The notes beneath the pieces are model-generated. The model did not search any database, was not told where the DNA came from, and was given only the letters and a program-made list of their open reading frames with translations. A stretch of DNA of 64,000 nucleotides from Auriscalpium vulgare. Taxonomy: Eukaryota > Basidiomycota > Agaricomycetes > Russulales > Auriscalpiaceae. Position numbers and translations under genes: made by a program. Within the stretch, counting starts at the first letter, position 1. Every line of letters starts with the position of its first letter. Of the stretch, positions 11,340 to 23,023 are shown piece by piece. The stretch covers positions 372,001 through 436,000 of the forward strand of contig JAHBBC010000017.1 in assembly GCA_019915015.1 (NCBI GenBank), in the 5' to 3' direction.

Positions 11340-12193
11340 TCAAACTTGAACTTGTTCTACTGTAAGTATGTATGCAGGTGCTCATCGCAGCTACATACTA
11401 CTCAGATACTTGTAGGTGAGCGCTCAATACGAATTTGTAGTTGCTCAAAGTGTCAAGCCCTTTGCAACGGGGGCCGCGCAGCCGCCAGAGGTACAGCTCG
11501 TAAAACTCGGGCGAGGACCTGCAACGGTCGAAAAGTAGCGGTGAACGAGACGTGTTCTCAACCAACTCGAGCAATTCGAGCTCGAGGTTGCTTACAGGTC
11601 GCAGTCAACTGAGTCAAGTGCATATGGTTGCCGACCTCTGACTGGCAGCACAAACCCTAATGGTATATTTCATTTGACGGCGCCTCGCGCTTGCCTCAAA
11701 GTGAAACACCCTGAACAACCCCGCACCGAGGATACACAGAGTTTCAGCAGAGGTGCGCCCGGTCCAATAACCTCTCGAGTTGTCGTTCTGACTCTGGCTT
11801 CTGACTTCTGACGCGAAGCTTGAGCTCGCAGTCTGAGTGAATGTGGATGACGATGCTTCCGATCACTGCGCGGCCGTCGCCCCGCCCCGCCTCTGTTCCC
11901 CTACCTTCTCACCTTGGCCTTCCAAGTTGAAGATCTCGAAGCACCTCGCCCAACAATCGAAGTTTGAGGCACAGACCCACAGCTGGAATTGACGGCACTA
12001 TGCTATATTACGTAATACGAGATGAGAGTCGAGACCTAAGGAGGGTATAGTTCTGGCGAGAACAACGGAATAATTTTGGCAGAAGTCAGGATAAAATTGA
12101 CAGTGATATTGTCATATGGAGCGAATACGATGCGAGACGGTAGACATGTACAGTGTACGTGCATAGAGAAAGAAACACGACGCGCGCGCGAGC
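11340..12193. other. Intergenic region between repeat-exon gene and AceTr copy 1
   Basis: I found no supported gene here. The open frame on the plus strand at about 11223-11612 is Arg/Cys-rich and lies over GC-rich non-coding sequence. The stretch 12030-12190 is AT-rich and would hold the 3' end of the minus-strand transporter transcript. Confidence 0.4.
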
Positions 12194-13685
12194 TCAGAGG
12201 CGCTTCTTGAGCGAGCCGAGCGGGAGCGTGAAGATGTCGTTCGCGGTGAGCAGCTCCGAGAAGCCGACGTAGTACGCGATGAGTGCGGTAAGAACGCCGA
12301 GCCACCCGCCCGCCTTGGACGTGTTTGTGCTCCGCACCAGCTCGCCTGCACGACACGTCAGCCACGCGGAAAACACGACAGCACAGGAGAGCGCACGCAC
12401 CAATAGCGAGACACATGAACGTGAGCGTGAGGAAGCCGAACAGGAGCACCTGTCCGATGGTGCGCCGCAACGCAGCAACGCTGCACCAACCCGTCAGCAT
12501 GCAGACACTAGCGCGGAATGGAAGGATGATATACGCACAAGAAGAGGAAGGTGACAACCATCCATGTGAGCAGGAAGATACCAATGGCGTCGTGAATCAT
12601 GAACCCGCCCGCAGCCTCGTCGGTGGTATACGCAGCGCCGATGCCCGAGCCGGGGATGAGGATCGCGGCATACGAGAGCCAGAAAGCGCCGTACGAGGAG
12701 AACGCTGTCGGAAGACGGGCGTCATCGCGTCAGCATCATGCGAGAAGCAGGGCAAGGGGTGCGAAGGGAAGCCGGCAATAGTACGAACGAAGCGCTGCAA
12801 ATGGAAGAAGGCGATAGCATTGATGGAAGCGTGATGCGGGGAATGTGAAGGCACCCAGAGGCGCCGCCTGCATGGAGATGTGTGGGGGGAAATATCGCAG
12901 GTGCACGGCGAAATGCTGCACGCGTCGAACAGGAACAAAAATCACGCGCCGCAGTGGCAGACGCGCACCCACACCAGCGCCGGCAGACACCGTCAAATCG
13001 CAACGCGCGTGCGTGACAGTGAGATAAGAGATGGGGTACGGCACCACGAAAATGAAATACAGCCACCGTCCCATGATGTGAAATCACAACACGCGTGCAA
13101 GGCAGAGAAAAAAAAAAGGGGTGCTGCACGCTGAAGTTGTCATCACGACATAGCGACACGCAAGGCAGACAAATGGGGTGGGTGGTTGCGGTGGGTTACA
13201 GGGGAAAGGGATCGAGAGTAACCAAGGATCGAGGAAAAAACGCACCGGTTGCGCCGAAGGTGTTGGCAGCGGCAAACTCCCACATGCCCGCAAGCAGCTG
13301 GACGAGGCCGCCGCAAAAGAGCGCCATGCCAACGACGATGTTCGGGACGAGGATGTGGCGAGCGTGCGCATTGTAGAGCGAGAGGATGAGCGTGGTCGAC
13401 GCGAACGAGAACAGACCCCTGGAGACGGCGCGCAGATGGCGATGATCAACGGCGGATCGACGGTACGCGGAAGGAAAGAAGTGTGGGCGCGATGGTCAGC
13501 GCGCTGCGCTCGGCAGGGTGGGGCGTCACGTACAGAGGGCCCGGGTTCGCGAGCGGGCGGTAGTACGGCGAGGGATCGTAGCCGGCAGCGACAAGGCCGG
13601 CAGCGCCGTGGTTGTGCGACTGGTGAGTTTGGTGACGCGGGGGCGCGTTGGCGGAGACGGTCTCGCCTTTCTCGACGTCGGTCAT
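12194..13685 (-). CDS. Acetate transporter-type membrane protein (GPR1/FUN34/YaaH), copy 1
   Basis: Five exons join in phase: complement of 12194-12345, 12401-12480, 12539-12704, 13246-13418 and 13534-13685, giving 240 residues. The short polar N-terminus (MTDVEKGETVSANAPP) leads to NPGPLGLFSFAST, where the signature NPxPLG is rebuilt exactly across the first splice. Six hydrophobic segments follow. They include LVQLLAGMWEFAAANTFGAT, FMIHDAIGIFLLTWM, VLLFGFLTLTFMCLAI and WLGVLTALIAYYVGFSELL, the classic blocks of the AceTr family (yeast Ady2/Ato, Aspergillus AcpA). Family members take up acetate or export ammonium with protons at the plasma membrane. The C-terminus is LPLGSLKKRL. It converges with nothing close. 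Copies 2 and 3 lie at 20009 and 24875. Substrate is inferred from family only. Confidence 0.92.
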
Positions 13686-13833
13686 GGCTGATGTGCGGGG
13701 GTGGGGAAAAACAAGGGGGAAACAAGGGCGGGGGAGAAGGAGAAGCCTGTGGGATGAGACTGCCGTGCGCGAGATAAATAAAGCGTTCCAGCCGGAGCTC
13801 GGCAAGCGGCGGCAAGGGTCCGGCTCCTTTTGG

Positions 13834-13845
13834 GGTCAGATGCCC
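13834..13845 (-). promoter_or_regulatory. Shared promoter word of AceTr copy 1
   Basis: GGTCAGATGCCC (plus-strand reading) lies 149 bp before the ATG of copy 1. The same 12 bases sit 149 bp before the ATG of copy 3 (26212-26223). A TATA-like GAGATAAATAAAG (13771-13783) follows at about 90 bp from the ATG, as in copy 3. The word may be a binding site or may simply be preserved duplicate sequence. Confidence 0.45.
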
Positions 13846-16800
13846 AGCGGCAATATCCTCCCGGGAAAGCGTCCCTCCCACTCCGACTCCGTCGCCTGAC
13901 CGTGCCCATCCTCTCCTCCTATTCTTTTGCAGCTCCGGGTGCATCATATGCGTACGTCCATTATTTTCATCCGTTACTGCGGGTGCAATATGCGATGGCA
14001 TGACACGACTTCCATCTCGCCGTCGTTCATTCGCGCCCGAGCTAGCCTACCAGACTACTGCGCGCTCGCTGCCTGATCGGGGGCACAGCGGGCATCGTTG
14101 AACCGTTCCACCTGTCGCGCCATCTCCAGGGCCGTCTGGATAGCAGAATATGGTCCTGGATCAACACAAGGTGAGTATTCAAATTACGATCGGACGCTGG
14201 CACTACGTTCTCGCGTGTCTCGCGTCGCTCCGTGCCCTGAGGCTCGGAGTCGGACCTCCGTGCGGGGCGTGGTTTAACTTAGTGGCGTACGGGCAACCGC
14301 GACAGTAAGTACAGTAGTGCGCCCCCAGCCAGCCAGTAGTGCGCCCCCAGCAAGCCAGTAGTGCGCCCCCGACCAACGTCCGGACGGCTTCGATGTGTGC
14401 ATGCACGGCGGGGATAGCGGCGCCTTCACGGCGCCAGCGTGTAAACGTACGTACTTATATGTGCTACAGTAATACCACGATCAATCTTCGGTTCCCTACC
14501 AGCCCTCCATCGCTGCAGCCAACATGTCATTAAATTCAAACACGCCTCGCGAGCGCCTCCATCGCATGTTATTGAATTCCGAGCTCTCCGTCTCCGTGTT
14601 TTGATCAGCACCGGCGCCTTCGCGCTAGCGTTGTACTGTATGAGTCTACGCGTTTGTATTTGAGTATACAGTACGGGCGCGAGCGTTTGCCTGCGAAAAG
14701 AGTACGTCAAGAATTGAGAGTTTAGACGGGAGGCAGACAGTTTGGGCGCCATGCGCTTGCGCTGTCGACGGTAAGCAAGCGGGGTGGGATGTTGGCAGCC
14801 TGCAGGGGCGAGAATGTACGGACCTCGAGGCGGTGTGTGCAGGCGTCGACCGTCCCTGCGGGTGTGCACCGTACGCTATTAGAGTGATTTCCCTTCTACC
14901 TGAATGCAGATATGAAAGAAGTTTTGGAGAACATGATGATGAAGTGGTATTTTAGATCATCTGTCCCCCTGAGGCTGAGTACACAAACTCTCGCAGGCTC
15001 AGGATCGTCTGTCTCAGTGTCTGACACGCTGCACTCTAGCGCGACGCCGGCGCGCCGAGTTGTCCTTCGGGTAGCGACGGCGCTAGGTACACAACGGCAG
15101 TAGTAGTGTCTCGTCGAGTAGCGAACAACCGGGACCATCAAATGCCCGATATTATTGTGGTGAAGCGAAGTCATGTTAGTGCACGAATGGTCTAGGATTT
15201 CGAAGTCCACAGGCCCACAGACTCTTGTGGATCATGTCTGGGGTCCAGATTGAAGCTTCGTTATCTAGAAAGGATGCTCCCCTTATCTATTAGCGATCCA
15301 TTACATAGCATGTGGCACCATCTTCAATGCCTCTCGATCCTCTCCTTCTCGCATTACTTACCACTCGAGCTCAGCCCATGAGGAGCGTGCGCAACGACGA
15401 CTCCGCCCCTAAAGAGAAGTGCTGCCAAGTCCCCCCGCAGCCAAATCGCAAGGTGCCGGGCCGCAGTGGCGCACCGACCATCCCCGCGAACATCTCCTCG
15501 AGGTGTAACCGCCAGGATACGGAAGCACCTTCCGATTGCAACTGGAGCTCGCGGGTTTCCGCGCAGACAGGGGGAGTTACGGCGCCGGAAGGTACCATCC
15601 AAAGATCCGACCTGTTGAGTAAGGCAGACGGTACGGGAGGTAGGGATGATGTCACCGTGGCGGTTCTGATGTTGAAAGCGTTCTTGATATCTGATGCCGC
15701 AGTGGCGTCGACGTCGAGAGGCCTACCTACGCCACGCCGAGGTGAGCGAGGAAAAGCCCGGTGCGCAGGTGTGAGGCAGCGCACCTGTTCTACACCCCAG
15801 CGCATGCTATCCCATGTCCATCCTATCCTATCACGCGTTCTCCGAGCGAGGCGTTCGCTGTGGCCACGCCGCACGCTGGTCTCGTCGACGAACCACGGCA
15901 TCTGCAGGATGGCGAGGCCCTTGCATCGCGTCTGCCTGTCCCATCGCCCGGGTCTGATCTTCTCCCATAGGCGTGATGAGCGCTCCGGCCTTCACGAGCG
16001 CGATGGCGTCGGTGCGGTGCATCGGAAGGGTCGTCCGTCCTCGTAGAAGCATGATGAGGAAGAACACACGTCGTCATGTCCAATCTGGGATACGCACAAG
16101 GCACTGAATGCAAAGCCATGGCTACTGCGCGAATGTTCGACTTACCAGCAGCCGTTGACCTCGTCTATCTCCAAGTCGCCAGCCTTATCTTCCTGCGGCG
16201 ACTCTCAGGGCACTGCCCAGACTGCGAGGAACGTTCCCCCTTCGACGTGTAGTTGAACACACCGGGTGAATCATATCCGGCGGAAACACCAGCGGTGACG
16301 GCATCTAGCGGCATCTCCATCATCCTCGGTTGGACGTCTTTCTAGTCAGGTAGCGAGCCTAGATATATTGTTCCCGCATACTATCGGCAAGTTGTTCAAA
16401 GTCCTGTTGCTCGCCTTCAAGAAAACTTGCGGTCCGGGCAGATAGCTAGGGGAGGTAAGGGTGTAACGGAAGTTAAACGGACACCTCGCCGCGCCTACTG
16501 CTTCAAGAAAGGAGTTCGCGTGAGGCACGGTGAGCAGGAGCACTCCAGATCATCAAGGAGGTGGCGCGCCCGGTTTTCAGGCGTTTAAATCTTGGCTGGA
16601 CTCGACTCGTTGCAGGGCACGGCACATGTAGAGCGACGAAATTCGGAGGAGACGAGCGTGGGAACTCGGAGTTGTCGCCGCGCAGAGGTTGGAATAACCG
16701 CCGTTGTACTAAAGACTCTGCAGCTGGATAATGAGGGGGATTAAAAAACCCCGCATCCAGTACATGATCTTATATACCATTGGAAGCCGGGAATATCGGG

Positions 16801-17880
16801 GAATTACTCTTAAGTACGTAGGTTAGTCAGTGGGCTCCGTTGCCGACCTTGCGCGGAAGACAGTCTTTCCGCCGGTTTGCAACGGAGACTAGCCTCATGC
16901 CCGATGGAAGTGCTGATGAAGTACATCTAAACCGTTCTGCCTAGTTATTCCCACAATTTGAATTTGCGGCCATTAAGAATTCTGGTGGGCGAAGTGTTGA
17001 GCAAGTTATCTAAAGCACAGTTCGTTATCTACAAGGCCAATCTTGAATTACCTATGTCTTGGTCATCAGCGCCGTCCAAGTTTCTTCCTACCATCATCAT
17101 CTTATTCGGAGACTCTTCTGCGCCAGCATTGGGCTGCACCAATGTGCACCTGGCATGCGACCGTGATCTTGGAGGATGATCAATGACGGCTCCATAAGAC
17201 AGTGTCCGGAGGAAGGTGAGCTACGTCGTAGCACTGGCTTGTGATCATTCGACCTTATTCTTGTCAATTAGGGAGCCATGTTCTAGTAGCGTAGCTGGAG
17301 CCATAGCAATGGAAACGAATCATTTTCTCCAGGCCAGATCTAAAGGTCTTGCGCTCGTGCGACCCTCCGAGACGACTCTAAATTGGACGAGCGTCAAGTT
17401 CGAAGCATCAGCTATCAAGGTATCGCTGGCGTACACGTACCCATTGCGTATGCTCGTCCCGCGGAATATTTATGCCGTCGGCATAGCTGTCAACTCCTAG
17501 ATCCTACTTGCAGACTTGAAGCATACCAAAACGCGCCTGCCTACCCGCGCATCCGCCGCGTCACTCAACGCTTTTGACCTTTGGTCCAACTGGAGCCCAG
17601 CGTCGTTCGGAGAACAGGCGGACGACATATGTGCCCCGTCATACCGGTCTGCATCACTCCGTTAGCTTTCAATGTCTGCTCCGCCTACTTACCACGAGTT
17701 CCAGTAGCCGCTAGGGTTAGGGCTTCTCTATTGTCCATTGTTAGGTGCCCGAGATTTCATATGCAGGCCATCATCCTCCAGCGCAGATCGCGCCTTCTTT
17801 CCCTCAACACCTCAGCCTTTGAGTCTTGTAAGTTCTATTCGTGCTGCAGGGATGCCCACGGCTGACCATCGACAGCACCC
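13846..17880. other. 4-kb interval with no resolved gene
   Basis: I cannot support a gene with confidence. On the minus strand, 15371-16543 has several open frames of moderate length that do not join into a recognisable protein. They read DAIALVKAGALITPMGEDQ near 16020 and HANSFLEAVGAARCPFNF near 16520. The plus-strand frame at 15312-16046 overlaps them. Short frames at 16958-17500 show no domain. The interval may hold decayed or fast-evolving genes. The last 150 bp are the promoter of LRR-like copy B. Confidence 0.35.
14313..14374. repeat. 22-bp tandem repeat, nearly three copies
   Basis: The unit AGTAGTGCGCCCCCAGCCAG followed by CC begins at 14313, 14335 and 14357. The second copy differs at one position, and the third is cut after 14 matching bases. 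It lies in the non-coding interval. Confidence 0.85.
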
Positions 17881-19753
17881 ATGGGTCAACGCCACCAGGC
17901 CTTTGTCATCGCGCGCGTCCGCCCACACGGCGCTGCGTCGTCCGAACTCAAGTACCGCTGCATCGCGGCATACCACCACCAGTGGTGCTACGGCACGCTC
18001 CCGCTTCGCGCAGTACTCCGCTTCGTCGACCTCATCGAGCAGGACGACAACGCCACGCTCGTTCGTGCGGAGATCGATGAGATGCACGGCAAGTACGGTC
18101 GCTGGGGGGACGCGCCGAACATGCCTGAGGTGCCTGCCAGCGTGGTCGCTTTCTTGCTCGCCACGAGTTTGTCGATCGCTCTGGAGGCGGAGGAGGTGTA
18201 CGTGAGCGGCGTCTCGTTCGAAAACAACCTCCTTGACGCGGATATGGGCACGGGCGATGGCGGTGAGCACCCGTTCGGTGGAAATATAGGCCCGTTGCTG
18301 ACGCATGCCGCTTGCTCTCGCTGCAGATAACAACGACGGGATCACCATCATCGATGTCACGGACCCGACGGCGCCGCGCTACTGCTTCAATACAATCTGT
18401 GGCCCACCGCTCTCTGCCCTCGAGTACGTGCGCGGTTACTACTCCATCTCGGACGACGCGGTCGCGGGCAAAGTCAAACCCGAAAAGGTTCCACTGGACA
18501 CCATCGAGCTCATCACGGCGATGAACGACCTCCCCATGGTCACGCCCGAGATGCTGCACGAGGCGTGGCCCTCGGAGTACGAACACATCATCACGGGCGA
18601 CGCAAAGGACGAACCTGAAGAGCCGCTCGTGGAGCTGCCGTCCATGCGTGCCATGACACTGCGTGCGGCGATCGCGCACACGCTCGACACGGAGGAAGGT
18701 GACACGTCCGGCCTCGAGGACTGGATGTGGCAGCCCGAGATGCTCACCTTCGCCCACGCCGCGCTGCGTGAGCGCAACCCCTTCCCCGACACGGGCATGT
18801 CGCTTCTCAAGGCCATCGTCGCGAAGGGTCTCGAGGCCGACCCGACCAGCATCGATCTCTCCGGCCTCACGCTGTCCTCCGCGCAGATCGTGCAGATCAT
18901 CACGGGCGACACTTCCCTGCGCAACGTCACGCTCTCGAACAACGCGATTGTCACCGTCGAGGCGGTGCGACATGTGCTCACCGCCGCGCCGAACGTGGAG
19001 CGCCTCGTGCTGCTCGGGTGCCCCGCAATCACCGACGCGGCACTCGTCACGCTCGTCGAAGTCGAACCCGCGCTCTTCTACCGCATCGGCGCGCTCCTGC
19101 ATCCTGCGTTCTTGACCACGGACAACGTGAGCTACGCCAACGCGTTCTCGCTCATGATGTATGACAGGCAGCGGCTGCACACGTTCTCACGGCCGTACTT
19201 CACGCCCGAGGGCGTCGTCGATGCGCTCACGGTGCTGCTCAGCGCATTGCTGCGCATGAGATCTTTCCTCTTGACCACGTTCATGCAGAGCGCGCTGGGT
19301 GCGCACGTAGCGATGTCTGCGGCGCCGCTGCGCACAGGGCAGACGTGGGCGGCTCGCAGCACCGCGCTCATCCCGCGCTTCTCGCTACGCGCCAAGCAGG
19401 GCGAGGGCTGGTGCTTCCTCTCACGGCTTCAAGCATTCGGCAGCAAACCGAACACATACGGGTTCGTGCGCTTTTTCGCGGAAGGCGCAGATGAGGCGGC
19501 GGCGGTGGAGCAGAGCGTGGGCGCTCATAAGGTTGTGTCCGAAGAGGGCGCGCCGCCGGCCGTCGGCGAGGTGCTCGATCTGCGCGCCTTCCTCGCGCGC
19601 ATGGTGGCGGAGGGCCGTCCGGCAGCACCGGAGGACAAGGTGGTTGCGCTCGAGGGGCACCTTGCGGCGCTCGCGGTAAGCGAGTGTCAATTGGGCCTTA
19701 TGACCGAGGAGGATTTGGTGGAGTTTCGGAAGCAGCGATTTATATTCTTTTAA
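17881..19753 (+). CDS. LRR-like hypothetical protein, copy B
   Basis: Exons 17881-18262 and 18327-19753 join in phase (64-bp intron) to give 602 residues. The intron sits at the same codon and phase as in copy A at 6148. The protein starts MGQRHQAFVIARVRPHG, then reads CIAAYHHQWCYGTLPLRA and DGITIIDVTDPTAPRYCF. Leucine-spaced segments at about residues 300-380 (LRNVTLSNNAIVTVEAVRHV, VERLVLLGCPAITDAALV) resemble weak LRRs. The C-terminal half (FSLRAKQGEGWCFLSRLQAF, VLDLRAFLARMVAEGRPAA) is also conserved between copies. Copy B lacks the acidic insertion of copy A and is probably the ancestral form. It converges on AceTr copy 2, only about 250 bp away. The family is unrecognised and no enzyme motif is visible. 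Confidence 0.88.
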
Positions 19754-20008
19754 TGTGTGCCGGTCTATGGTGAACGCCGTAGTGCCGAGCCTGGTGTACG
19801 ATGTACATGAGTGAAAAATGTAAGCCACGGTCTTGCGTGTATTGGCCGATAGCGTTCTTGCTCAGTCACGCCTACAGTTTGCGGTGCATCACGATTGTGC
19901 CATCAATCTTTATGAAAAAGGGACATCGAACGAATAACAGGGAGAAAGATATGAAATACCAATGTACAGGAAGTGTGGGTCTGCTCAAGCATAAACGACC
20001 CCACGCGC

Positions 20009-21031
20009 TCATACACCGGGCTTCTTGAGCGAACCAAGGGGAAGCGTGATAACGTCCCTGGAGGTGAGCAACTCCGAGAACCCGACGTAGTACGCGACGA
20101 GCGCAGTGATCACGCCGAACCACCCGCCCGCCTTTGCCGTGCCCGTGCTCCGCACCAGCTCGCCTGCACACCGAAACTCGTCAGCCACAGGCGTCGCAAG
20201 GGGAAGGACAAAACAGACGCACTGATGGCGAGCAGCATGAACGTCAGCGTGAGGAAGTCGAACAGTAGAACCGCTGCCTCGTTCGCCGCAAACGCAACGC
20301 CAATACCAGAGCCAGGGATGAGGATGGAGGCGTACGACAGCCATAACGACCCGTATAACGAGAATGCTGCAGAGAAATAATCACCGTGTCAGCGTCAGCC
20401 CAGCAATGACACGACAGGCAATTATAGGAAGGATAGGATGTCAGCCTTATTATGGAGCCTGCAGGGTGCGAAGGCCAAGCGGGCAGGAATGGCCATGCGA
20501 CGCAAACACGTTCACCGCACCGCACACTGGAACGGAAATGGATGGTGGAGGACGGAAACGACGAACCAGTTGCACCAAAGACGTTGGCAACGGCGAACTC
20601 CCACATTCTGGCCAGTAGCTGAGCGACACCTCCGCAGAACAGCGCCATGCTGACGACGATGTTAGGCACAAGGATATGGCGCGCATGTGCATTGTAGAGA
20701 GAGGATGAGTGTCGTCGATGCGAACAAGAACAGACCACTGTGATATACCCCACGCCGCATGGTGATAATTGATGCGGGGAAATAAGCGTACGCGTGTGGG
20801 GCAATAAAGGGCAATAAGCGCGCGAATGCGGGGAAATATGAATCAGGGCAGATGGTCAGCACTTGTCAGCACTAGCAAGGATAGGCAGCACGTACAGAGG
20901 GCCTGAATTGGCGAGCGGGCGGCAGTAGGGTGACGGGTCATAGCCTGCGGCGACGAGGCCCGCAGCACCATGATTGTGCAAATACGTGGCGCGGGGGCGG
21001 CGACGGTCTCGGCTTTCTCGAGGTCGGGCAT
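20009..21031 (-). pseudogene. AceTr (GPR1/FUN34/YaaH) copy 2, decayed
   Basis: The minus strand keeps the layout of copies 1 and 3, from MPDLEKAETVAAPAP at 21031 to LPLGSLKKPGV at 20009, but it is broken in several places. Exon 1 shifts frame before HNHGAAGL, and its signature reads NSGPL instead of NPGPL. Exon 2 lacks two bases near 20697 and shifts frame inside ASTTLILSL. Near 20280, FAANEAA runs straight into VLLFDFLTLTFM. The part equivalent to GGFMIHDAIGIFLLTWM, an intron and the start of exon 4 (about 34 codons, one membrane helix) are gone. Such a product could not fold as a six-helix transporter. Its promoter still resembles the other copies. Sequencing error cannot explain the large deletion. 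Confidence 0.85.
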
Positions 21032-23023
21032 GGCGTCGTGAGAAGCAATTGCGGGGTGAACTGACGGGGATGGGTAAAGCCTGTGGGGAAAGCACTGTGC
21101 CGTGGGCCAGAATTAAGAAGTCTGCCAAGCTAACGGGGGTCCGTGCTTGTCAGATGGTCCAGAGCAATTCATAGCTGAAGAGAAATTCCGTGCGGGACAC
21201 CAATTTCACAACCCGTCGGCAACCGAGAACCAGCGAGACCGATTGAGTCCTCTTTTCGACGGGAGGATCGGACGTGCCGCCAGTCAAACTGCCTGATCAA
21301 ACAGGCGGGCTTCCGCCTCGCTCATCCGACATCGCAAAGGGGTTCGCGCTATCTGTGGACGTTCGTAGACAAAACGCGATCGACCCGATCGTGATGCGGT
21401 TTGCGGCCTTCCTTGGGGTGCGCCAGCCCGGACTACCACATAACTTTTCTGAGATGGGCCTGAGTCGGTCACAGATCAAGATGTCGAAGGTGAGCGGGAC
21501 TGCAGATTTCGCGTATTGAATTTGCCGAAGGCGGGCCGGCCGTCAGCCAAATTTGGGTGTACTCGGGCCGCACACAAGCGCCGACAACTTGAACTTGCCC
21601 GGTACTGCGACCACCTCCTCTCATCATCGTTTCCTGTAGCCTAGCCTGAGAATGCTCTCCCAGGTATTCGCTGACATCTGGCTGTGCTTTGTGCTGTTGA
21701 CTGAGGGGATCTGTACCTCGTGAGCTGGTCGAGCGGTCACGCCTACCCTATCCTATCCTACTTCCTATCCCGGGTCGTACTTCGTGCACTTCACGGTCCA
21801 TGCGTCTGATAATCCTGACAAAAACCCCACAGCTTTTTGCTTAAGTCAACTTCTGTGGTGCTTAGGCCTGTTCGAGAGCCAACGCTCGGTCTCGTTTCAA
21901 CCTGCGACTCGCGCTGGGCCCCGAGCGACCTCTTGTCAAATTCACTAAGACTGGCCCCTGCGAGCCGCAAGATTCTTGACGCGCATAATGGTTTGGTAGC
22001 TGGGGTCTTTTGGCTCATCTTGGTACGCTCTTTGATGCTGTTGGCCCTCATTTTCACTTGAGTTGCTTCTACAGCAGAGTACTTTTCCTGAACCGACCTG
22101 AGCTTTGGCTTTTGACAGCCCGGTCAGGATTGCGATGCTCCTTTGGTCAGATACACAAATATGCTGTCGCTGCGGATCTCTGCACGTGCAACCTGAAATC
22201 ACCACTGATGGTATGCTTCGGAAAAGTTGCTGGCGAATCACTATTGTCTACCATCTCTCCGGCGCCATTTTCTTCCATTCAATACTTCACTGCTGTTTCT
22301 ATTGTCGACACCTCGTGGATCTCAACACGGCTGCATATGTTACTGCGGGTCCGTTTTTGGTAATCCGGGTAGTATCGAGCGCAGACTGCAGCGTGCCCGG
22401 CGGCAATAGAGGTAGGGCCGAACCTTGAGTTATGGCGAACCTGTAACAGTCACGATCGCGCTAATTACAATTGTATGCCCATCTAAGAGCCATGTCCGTG
22501 TCCATGCAATTGTTCAGAAACGGTGTTTGTCTGGACAACTCGACCATACTACCATGACAACAATCACTCACAACGGGTGACTCCTTGCGACGGACTAGGT
22601 AGCGAATGGTGACGCTACTGAAACCAAAGCCAGTGACATTACCTGGATACTCAGTAATTGTCCCATACTGCAGGGTAGGCGGCTGTGCTTGTTGTTCCCT
22701 GAGGGCTACAGTCTTTTGTCCCTAACACTTATAAAACAGAACGCTGTATGCAACGCATGTTTATCTACCACAATTCTCAACTTTCTTGACACGGTATGTC
22801 ATTCCTCTATTTCTGAGGAAGTAATCGCCCATTTTGAACGCAGATCTACGAGTACCGTTGGCCACAATCAGAAAACCGAAAGCCGCTTTAACACGACGCT
22901 AGCAACTTTTCGAAAGGTTTCCGGCACAAAATCAATCAAGTCCGACGTGAGGCGAGTCAACGTAGAGGTATGCCACACGCAACTGTCGCTGCAGTCTGCG
23001 TCTGATGGTCTTCCAGCTACGAT
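21032..23023. other. 2-kb interval without a supported gene
   Basis: The first 150 bp are the decayed promoter of AceTr copy 2: an AATTAAGAAG TATA-like run, and GTCAGATG at 21149. Open frames at 21837-22061 and 22105-22428 (plus strand) contain hydrophobic stretches (LVAGVFWLILVRSLMLLALI, AIFFHSILHCCFYC). They could be remnants of a membrane protein, but no family fits and splice joins are unclear. The final 300 bp lead into the F-box gene. Confidence 0.35.

Noticed and set aside
15312..16046. Plus-strand ORF of 244 residues
   Set aside because: It overlaps equally open minus-strand frames and has no start context, splice partner or domain, so neither strand can be preferred. It is left as unresolved.
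18032..19180. 382-residue minus-strand ORF opposite LRR-like copy B
   Set aside because: It is an antisense shadow. Similar antisense frames occur in copy A only because the sense strands are homologous and GC-rich at third positions.
21837..22428. Seven-helix receptor-like membrane protein
   Set aside because: Two hydrophobic runs suggested a membrane protein, but I could not assemble a continuous spliced frame or match a family.
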